Shown: in pieces, positions 56,301 through 64,000 of the stretch
How positions within the stretch are numbered: the first letter of the stretch is position 1
Layout: each line of letters begins with the position of its first letter
Assembly (NCBI GenBank): GCA_030267565.1
Contig: BRXU01000005.1
Span: 5,236,001-5,300,000 of the forward strand
Length of the DNA: 64,000 bases
Source of the DNA: Pleodorina starrii
Taxonomy: Eukaryota; Chlorophyta; Chlorophyceae; Chlamydomonadales; Volvocaceae
Direction: 5' to 3'
Notes under the pieces: model-generated
The model's input: the letters and a program-made list of their open reading frames with translations, nothing else
Told to the model about the DNA's origin: nothing
Database searches by the model: none
Program-made: the position numbers and the translations under genes

Positions 56301-59300
56301 GGGGGCCTGCGGGGGCCTGCGGGGGCCTGCGGGGGCCTGCGGGGGCCTGCGGGGGCCTGCGGGGGCCTGCGGGGGCCTTCGGGGGCCTCCGGGGGCCTGC
56401 GGGGGCCTTCGGGGGCCTCCGGGGGCCTGCGGGGGCCTGCGGGGGCCTGCGGGGGCCTGCGGGGGCCTTCGGGGGCCTCCGGGGGCCTGCGGGGGCCTTC
56501 GGGGGCCTGCGGGGGCCTGCGGGGGCCTGCGGGGGCCTGCGGGGGCCTGCGGGGGCCTGCGGGGGCCTGCGGGGGCCTGCGGGGGCCTTCGGGGGCCTGC
56601 GGGGGCCTTCGTGGGCCTCCGGGGGCCCGCGGGGGCCTTCGGGGGCCTTCGGGGGCCTGCGGGGGCCTTCGAGGGCCTGCGGGGGCCTTCGGGGGCCTTC
56701 GGGGGCCTGCGGGGGCCTTCGGGGGCCTCCGGGGGCCCGCGGGGGCCTTCGGGGGCCTTCGAGAGCCCGCGGGGGCCTTCGGGGGCCTGCGGGGGCCTGC
56801 GGGGGCCTTCGGGGGCCTGCGGGGGCCTCCGGGGGCCTTCGGGGGCCTTCGGGGGCCTCCGGGGGCCTGCGGGGGCCTGCGGGGGCCTTCGGGGGCCTTA
56901 GGGGGCCTTCGGGGGCCTTCGGGGGCCTTCGGGGGCCTTCGGGGGCCTTCGGGGGCCTTCGGGGGCCTCCGGGGGCCTGCGGGGGCCTGCGGGGGCCTTC
57001 GAGGGCCTGCGGGGACCTGCGGGGGCCTTCGGGGGCCTGCGGGGGCCTCCGGGGGCCTTCGGGGGCCTTCGGGGGCCTGCGGGGGCCTTCGGGGGCCTGC
57101 GGGGGCCTCCGGGGGCCTTGGGGGGCCTCCGGGGGCCTTCGGGGGCCTTCGGGGGCTTCCGGGGGCCTCCGGGGGCCTGCGGGGGCCTGCGGGGGCCTCC
57201 GGGGCCTCCGGGGGCCTTCGGGGGCCTGCAGGGGCCTTTGAGGGCCTGCGGGGGCCTTCGGGGGCCTTCGGGGGCCTTAGGGGGCCTGCGGGGGCCTTCG
57301 GGGGCCTCCGGGGGCCTCCGGGGGCCTTCGGGGGCCTTCGGGGGCCTTCGGGGGCCTCCGGGGGCCTTCGGGGGCCTTCGGGGGCCTTCGGGGGCCTCCG
57401 GGGGCCTGCGGGGGCCTGCGGGGGCCTTCGGGGGCCTCCGGGGGCCTTCGGGGGCCTTCGGGGGCCTCCGGGGGCCTTCGGGGGCCTTCGGGGGCTTCCG
57501 GGGGCCTCCGGGGGCCTGCGGGGGCCTGCGGGGGCCTCCGGGGCCTCCGGGGGCCTTCGGGGGCCTGCAGGGGCCTTTGAGGGCCTGCGGGGGCCTTCGG
57601 GGGCCTTCGGGGGCGTTCGAGGGCCTTCGGGGGCCTTCGGGTGCCTTCGAGGGCCTTCGGGGGCCTCCGGGGGCCTTCGGGGGCCTCTGGGGGCTTTCGG
57701 GGGCCTCCGGGGGCCTGTGGGGGCCTCCGGGGGCCTGTGGGGGCCTCCGGGGGCCTTCGGGGGCGTTCGGGGGCGTGCGGGGGCCTTCGGGGGCCTTCGG
57801 GGGCCTTCGGGGGCCTCCGGGGGCCTTCGGGGGCCTCTGGGGGCCTCCGGGGGCCTCCGGGGGCCTTTGGGGGCCTCCGGGGGCCTTTGGGGGCCTTTGG
57901 GGGCCTGCGGGGGCCTTCGGGGGCCTTCGAGGGCCTGCGGGGGCCTCCGGGGGCCTTTGGGGGCCTCCGGGGGCCTTTGGGGGCCTTTGGGGGCCTGCGG
58001 GGGCCTTCGGGGGCCTTCGAGGGCCTGCGGGGGCCTGCGGGGGCCTGCGGGGGCCTGCGGGGGCCTTCGGGGGCCTCCGGGGGCCTGCGGGGGCCTTCGG
58101 GGGCCTGCGGGGGCCTGCTGGGGCCTTTGGGGGCCTTCGGGGGCCTCCGGGGGCCCGCGGGGGCCTTCGGGGGCCTTCGAGGGCCTGCGGGGGCCTGCGG
58201 GGGCCTGCGGGGGCCTGCGAGGGCCTGCGGGGGCCTGCGGGGGCCTTCGAGGGCCTTCGGGGGCCTTCGTGGGCCTCCGGGGGCCCGCGGGGGCCTTCGG
58301 GGGCCTGCGGGGGCCTTCGAGGGCCTGCGGGGGCCTTCGGGGGCCTTCGGGGGCCTGCGGGGGCCTTCGGGGGCCTCCGGGGGCCCGTGGGGGCCTTCGG
58401 GGGCCTTCGAGGGCCCGCGGGGGCCTTCGGGGGCCTGCGGGGGCCTGCGGGGGCCTTCGGGGGCCTGCGGGGGCCTCCGGGGGCCTTCGGGGGCCTTCGG
58501 GGGCCTCCGGGGGCCTGCAGGGGCCTGCGGGGGCCTTCGGGGGCCTTAGGGGGCCTTCGGGGGCCTTCGGGGGCCTTCGGGGGCCTTCGGGGGCCTTCGG
58601 GGGCCTTCGGGGGCCTCCGGGGGCCTGCGGGGGCCTGCGGGGGCCTGCGGGGGCCTTCGAGGGCCTGCGGGGACCTGCGGGGGCCTTCGGGGGCCTTCGG
58701 GGGCCTCCGGGGGCCTTCGGGGGCCTTCGGGGGCCTGCGGGGGCCTTCGGGGGCCTGCGAGGGCCTCCGGGGGCCTTCGGGGGCCTCCGGGGGCCTTCGG
58801 GGGCCTTCGGGGGCTTCCGGGGGCCTCCGGGGGCCTGCGGGGGCCTGCGGGGGCCTCCGGGGCCTCCGGGGGCCTTCGGGGGCCTGCAGGGGCCTTTGAG
58901 GGCCTGCGGGGGCCTTCGGGGGCCTTCGGGGGCCTTCGGGGGCCTGCGGGGGCCTTCGGGGGCCTCCGGGGGCCTCCGGGGGCCTTCGGGGGCCTTCGGG
59001 GGCCTTCGGGGGCCTCCGGGGGCCTTCGGGGGCCTCCGGGGGCCTTCGGGGGCCTCCGGGGGCCTACGGGGGCCTGCGGGGGCCTTCGGGGGCCTCCGGG
59101 GGCCTTCGGGGGCCTTCGGGGGCCTCCGGGGGCCTGCGGGGGCCTGCGGGGGCCTGCGGGGGCCTTCGAGGGCCTGCGGGGACCTGCGGGGACCTGCGGG
59201 GGCCTTCGGGGGCCTTCGGGGGCCTCCGGGGGCCTTCGGGGGCCTTCGGGGGCCTGCGAGGGCCTCCGGGGGCCTTCGGGGGCCTCCGGGGGCCTTCGGG

Positions 59301-62300
59301 GGCCTTCGGGGGCTTCCGGGGGCCTCCGGGGGCCTGCGGGGGCCTGCGGGGGCCTCCGGGGCCTCCGGGGGCCTTCGGGGGCCTTCGGGGGCCTTCGGGG
59401 GCCTGCGGGGGCCTTCGGGGGCCTTCGGGGGCCTTCGGGGGCCTGCGGGGGCCTTCGGGGGCCTTCGGGGGCCTTCGGGGGCCTGCGGGGGCCTTCGGGG
59501 GCCTCCGGGGGCCTCCGGGGGCCTTCGGGGGCCTTCGGGGGCCTTCGGGGGCCTCTGGGGGCCTTCGGGGGCCTCCGGGGGCCTTCGGGGGCCTCCGGGG
59601 GCCTACGGGGGCCTGCGGGGGCCTTCGGGGGCCTCCGGGGGCCTTCGGGGGCCTTCGGGGGCCTCCGGGGGCCTGCGGGGGCCTGCGGGGGCCTGCGGGG
59701 GCCTTCGGGGGCCTGCGGGGACCTGCGGGGGCCTTCGGGGGCCTTCGGGGGCCTCCGGGGGCCTTCGGGGGCCTTCGGGGGCCTGCGAGGGCCTCCGGGG
59801 GCCTTCGGGGGCCTCCGGGGGCCTTCGGGGGCCTTCGGGGGCCTCCGGGGGCCTCCGGGGGCCTGCGGGGGCCTGCGGGGGCCTCCGGGGGCCTTCGGGG
59901 GCCTTCGGGGGCCTCCGGGGGCCTGCGGGGGCCTGCGGGGGCCTGCGGGGGCCTTCGAGGGCCTGCGGGGACCTGCGGGGGCCTTCGGGGGCCTTCGGGG
60001 GCCTCCGGGGGCCTTCGGGGGCCTTCGGGGGCCTGCGAGGGCCTCCGGGGGCCTTCGGGGGCCTCCGGGGGCCTTCGGGGGCCTTCGGGGGCCTCCGGGG
60101 GCCTCCGGGGGCCTGCGGGGGCCTGCGGGGGCCTGCGGGGGCCTGCGGGGGCCTCCGGGGCCTCCGGGGGCCTTCGGGGGCCTGCAGGGGCCTTTGAGGG
60201 CCTGCGGGGGCCTTCGGGGGCCTTCGGGGGCCTTCGGGGGCCTGCGGGGGCCTTCGGGGGCCTCCGGGGGCCTCCGGGGGCCTTCGGGGGCCTTCGGGGG
60301 CCTCCGGGGGCCTTCGGGGGCCTTCGGGGGCCTCCGGGGGCCTCCGGGGGCCTGCGGGGGCCTGCGGGGGCCTCCGGGGGCCTTCGGGGGCCTTCGGGGG
60401 CCTCCGGGGGCCTGCGGGGGCCTGCGGGGGCCTGCGGGGGCCTTCGGGGGCCTGCGGGGGCCTGCGGGGGCCTTCGGGGGCCTTCGGGGGCCTCCGGGGG
60501 CCTTCGGGGGCCTTCGGGGGCCTGCGGGGGCCTTCGGGGGCCTGCGAGGGCCTCCGGGGGCCTTCGGGGGCCTCCGGGGGCCTTCGGGGGCCTTCGGGGG
60601 CTTCCGGGGGCCTCCGGGGGCCTGCGGGGGCCTGCGGGGGCCTCCGGGGCCTCCGGGGGCCTTCGGGGGCCTGCAGGGGCCTTTGAGGGCCTGCGGGGGC
60701 CTTCGGGGGCCTTCGGGGGCCTTCGGGGGCCTGCGGGGGCCTTCGGGGGCCTCCGGGGGCCTCCGGGGGCCTTCGGGGGCCTTCGGGGGCCTTCGGGGGC
60801 CTCCGGGGGCCTTCGGGGGCCTCCGGGGGCCTTCGGGGGCCTCCGGGGGCCTACGGGGGCCTGCGGGGGCCTTCGGGGGCCTCCGGGGGCCTTCGGGGGC
60901 CTTCGGGGGCCTCCGGGGGCCTGCGGGGGCCTGCGGGGGCCTGCGGGGGCCTTCGAGGGCCTGCGGGGACCTGCGGGGACCTGCGGGGGCCTTCGGGGGC
61001 CTTCGGGGGCCTCCGGGGGCCTTCGGGGGCCTTCGGGGGCCTGCGAGGGCCTCCGGGGCCTTCGGGGGCCTCCGGGGGCCTTCGGGGGCCTTCGGGGGCT
61101 TCCGGGGGCCTCCGGGGGCCTGCGGGGGCCTGCGGGGGCCTCCAGGGGCCTCCGGGGGCCTTCGGGGGCCTCCGGGGGCTTGCGGGGGCCTTCGGGGGCC
61201 TTCGGGGGCCTTCGGGATCCTTCGGGGGCCTGCGGGGGCCTTCGGGGGCCTTCGGGGGCCTTCGGGGGCCTGCGGGGGCCTTCGGGGGCCTCCGGGGGCC
61301 TCCGGGGGCCTTCGGGGGCCTCCGGGGGCCTGCGGGGGCCTCCGGGGGCCTTCGGGGGCCTCCGGGGGCCTTCGGGGGCCTCCGGGGGCCTGCGGGGGCC
61401 TTCGGGGGCCTTCGGGGGCCTCCGGGGGCCTTCGGGGGCCTGCGGGGGCCTCCGGGGGCCTGCGGGGGCCTGCGGGGGCCTGCGGGGGCCTGCGGGGGCC
61501 TGCGGGGGCCTGCGGGGGCCTTCGGGGGCCTGCGGGGGCCTGCGGGGGCCTTCGGGGGCCTTCGGGGGCCTGCGGGGGCCTCCGGGGGCCTTCGGGGGCC
61601 TCCGGGGGCCTTCGGGGGCCTCCGGGGGCCTCCGGGGGCCTCCGGGGGCCTGCGGGGGCCTGCGGGGGCCTCCGGGGGCCTGCGGGGGCCTTCGGGGGCC
61701 TCCGGGGGCCTGCGGGGGCCTGCGGGGGCCTGCGGGGGCCTTCGGGGGCCTCCGGGGGCCTGCGGGGGCCTCCGGGGGCCTCCGGGGGCCTTCGGGGGCC
61801 TTCGGGGGCCTGTGGCCCCTTCGGGGGCCTTCGGGGGCCTCCGGGGGCCTTCGGGGGCCTTCGGGGGCCTCCGGGGGCCTGCGGGGGCCTGCGGGGGCCA
61901 ACGGGGGCCTCCGGGGGCCTGCGGGGGCCTGCGGGGGCCTTCGGGGGCCTGCGGGGGCCTCCGGGGGCCTGCGGGGGCCTGCGGGGGCCTTCGGGGGCCT
62001 CCGGGGGCCTCCGGGGGCCTTCGGGGGCCTGCGGGGGCCTCCGGGGGCCTCCGGGGCCTTCGGGGGCCTCTGGGGGCCTTCGGGGGCCTCCGGGGGCCTT
62101 CGGGGGCCTGCGGGGGCCTTCGGGGGCCTCCGGGGGCCTTCGGGGGCCTTCGGGGGCCTCCGGGGGCCTTCGGGGGCCTTCGGGGGCCTCCGGGGGCCTC
62201 CGGGGGCCTGCGGGGGCCTGCGGGGGCCTCCGGGGGCCTCCGGGGGCCTTCGGGGGCCTGCGGGGGCCTTCGGGGGCCTGCGGGGGCCTTCGGGGGCCTC

Positions 62301-64000
62301 CGGGGGGCCTTCGGGAGCCTGGGGGGGCCTTCGGGGGCCTGCGGGGGCCTACGGAGGCCTGCGGGGGCCTGCCTGCGGGGGCCTGCGGGGCTGCGGGGGC
62401 CTGCGGGGGCCTCCGGGGGCCTGCGGGGGCCTTCGGGGGCCTGCGGGGGCCTCCGGGGGCCTGCGGGGGCCTGCGGGGGCCAGCGGGGAGCTCCGGGGGC
62501 CTCCGGGGGCGTCCGGGGGCCTAGGGGGCCTGCGGGGCCTGTAGGGGCCCTCGGGGGCCTCCGGGGGCCTGCGGGGGTCTGCGGGGGCCTCCGGGGGCCT
62601 GCGGGGGCCTCCGGGGGCCTCCGGGGTCTCCGGGGGCCTGCGGGGGCCTGCGGGGGCCTGCGGGGGCCTCCGGGGGGCTTCGGGAGCCTGCGGGGGCCTC
62701 GGGGGCCTGCAGGGGCCTGCGGGGGCCTGCCTGCGGGGGCCTTCGGGAGCCTGCGGGGGCCTCCGGGGGCCTCCAGGGGCCTGGGGGGGCCTTCGGGGGC
62801 CTCCGGGGGCCTGCGGGGGCCTGAGGGGTCCTGGGGGGCCCTTCGGGGGCCTTCGGTGGCCTCCGGGGGCCTGCGGGGGCCTTCGGGGGCCTCCGGGGGC
62901 TTGCGGGGGCCTGCGGTGGCCTGCAGGGCCTTCGGGGGCCTGCGGGGGCCTTCGGGGGCCTGCGGGGGCCTCCGGGGGCCTTCGGGGGCCTTCGGGGGCC
63001 TTCGGGGGCCTCTGGGGGCCTTCGGGGGCCTCCGGGGGCCTTCGGGGGCCTCCGGGGGCCTGCGGGGGCCTTCGGGGGCCTCCGGGGGCCTTCGGGGGCC
63101 TTCGGGGGCCTCCGGGGGCCTGCGGGGGCCTGCGGGGGCCTTCGGGGGCCTCCGGGGGCCTGCGGGGGCCTGCGGGGGCCTTCGGGGGCCTTCGGGGGCC
63201 TCCGGGGGCCTTCGGGGGCCTTCGGGGGCCTGCGGGGGCCTTCGGGGGCCTGCGAGGGCCTGCGGGGGCCTTCGGGGGCCTGCGAGGGCCTCCGGGGGCC
63301 TTCGGGGGCCTTCGGGGGCCTGCGGGGGCCTTCTGGGGCCTTCGGGGCCTCCGGGGGCCTTCGGGGGCCTTCGGGGGCCTCCGGGGGCCTGCGGGGGCCT
63401 GCGGGGGCCTTCGGGGGCCTTCGGGGGCCTGCGGGGCCCTTCGGGGGCCTTCGGGGGCCTGCGGGGCCCTTCGGGGGCCTTCGAGGGCCTCTGGGGGCCG
63501 TCGGGGGCTTCCGGGGGTCTCCGGGGGCCTTGGGGGGCCTGCGGGGGCCTGCGGGGGCCTGCGGGGGCCTTCGGGGGCCTGCAAGGGCCTTCGAGGGCCT
63601 GCGGGGGCCTCCGGGGGCCTTCGCGGGCCTGCGGGGGCCTTCGAGGGCCTGCGGGGGCCTTCGGGGGCCTTCGGGGGCGTGCGGGGGCGTGCGGGGGCCT
63701 TCGGGGGCCTTCGGGGGCGTTCGGGGGCCTCCGGGGGCCTTCGGGGGCCTTCGGTGGCCTGAGGGGGCCTCCGGGGGCCTTCGGTGGCCTTCGGTGGCCT
63801 GAGGGGGCCTGTGGGGGCCTCCGGGGGCCTCCGGGGGCCTTCGGGGGCCTTCGGGGGCCTTCGGGGGCCTGTGGGGGCCTCCGGTGGCCTTCGGGGGCCT
63901 TCGGGGGCCTCCGGGGGCCTGCGAGGGCCTGCGGGGGCCTGCGGGGGCCTTCGAGGGCCTTCGGGGGCCTTCGGGGGCCTTCGGGGGCCTCCGGGGGCCT
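50371..64000 (+). repeat. 13.6-kb decamer satellite (GGCCTBCGGG)n, runs off the window
   Basis: About 1,360 head-to-tail copies of a 10-bp unit GGCCTBCGGG (B = G, C or T). From 50371 to about 53128 the units stay in register without a net indel. After that 8-9-bp units occasionally shift the phase (near 53129, 53317 and 54215). The last 1.7 kb (from about 62290) is more degenerate. The sense strand has a G-run every 10 bp, so G-quadruplex formation is likely. Ten bp read in three frames gives a stop-free 10-residue repeat: GGLRGPXGAX on the plus strand, and a Pro/Arg-rich one on the minus strand. This explains frames up to 1,935 codons with no gene. The array starts 231 bp after the ALKBH stop codon. 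A subtelomeric or centromeric satellite is possible but unproven. Confidence 0.97.

Noticed and set aside
51007..62544. Very long open frames on both strands (up to 1,935 codons) in the decamer array
   Set aside because: A 10-bp unit without stops in the relevant frames stays open for any length; there is no start context, splice structure or non-repetitive domain.

Overview
This window looks like nuclear DNA of a chlamydomonadalean (probably volvocine) green alga. The evidence is the high GC with GC-rich third positions, 0.1-1.4 kb introns in almost every gene, TGTAA-type polyadenylation signals, long Ala/Gly/Gln/Ser runs inside otherwise conserved proteins, and plant-type families (PLATZ, plant-style ALKBH). 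Lower-GC stretches mark promoters and UTRs. Exon boundaries were assigned by eye from GT/AG sites, reading phase and family conservation. For seven complete models the exon lengths sum to an exact multiple of three; the eighth gene is cut by the window edge.

Layout. 1-3132 (+): UVR/ApaG-domain protein, 5' end outside the window. 3382-6544 (+): unrecognised 267-aa protein. 9704-13230 (+): PLATZ zinc-binding protein, 509 aa. 13231-19451: repeat-bearing spacer with a 14-bp minisatellite. 19452-24849 (-): 532-aa protein with an mTERF-like helical part and two helicase-associated (HA) domains. It is divergent from 25255-27466 (+), a YjjX-type inosine/xanthosine triphosphatase. 28231-33306 (+): four-EF-hand protein with an N-terminal dual-acylation signal. 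It converges with 33389-33865 (-), the small mitochondrial chaperone TIM13. TIM13 is divergent from 34065-50139 (+), a 13-exon gene for a roughly 3,436-aa protein carrying an ALKBH9/10-like 2OG-Fe(II) oxygenase domain near its C-terminus. 50371-64000: a 13.6-kb array of a 10-bp GGCCTBCGGG unit running off the end of the window.

The genes do not form a pathway; they are ordinary nuclear housekeeping and regulatory genes. The most unusual content is (1) a short dispersed element that sits almost always inside introns, near splice sites, and once brackets a whole intron as an inverted pair, suggesting an introner-like element; (2) a palindromic 12-mer, GACCCATGGGTC or its one-base variant, recurring in exons and spacer; (3) the giant ALKBH protein; (4) the decamer satellite, whose variation is concentrated at one base and which has higher-order duplications.
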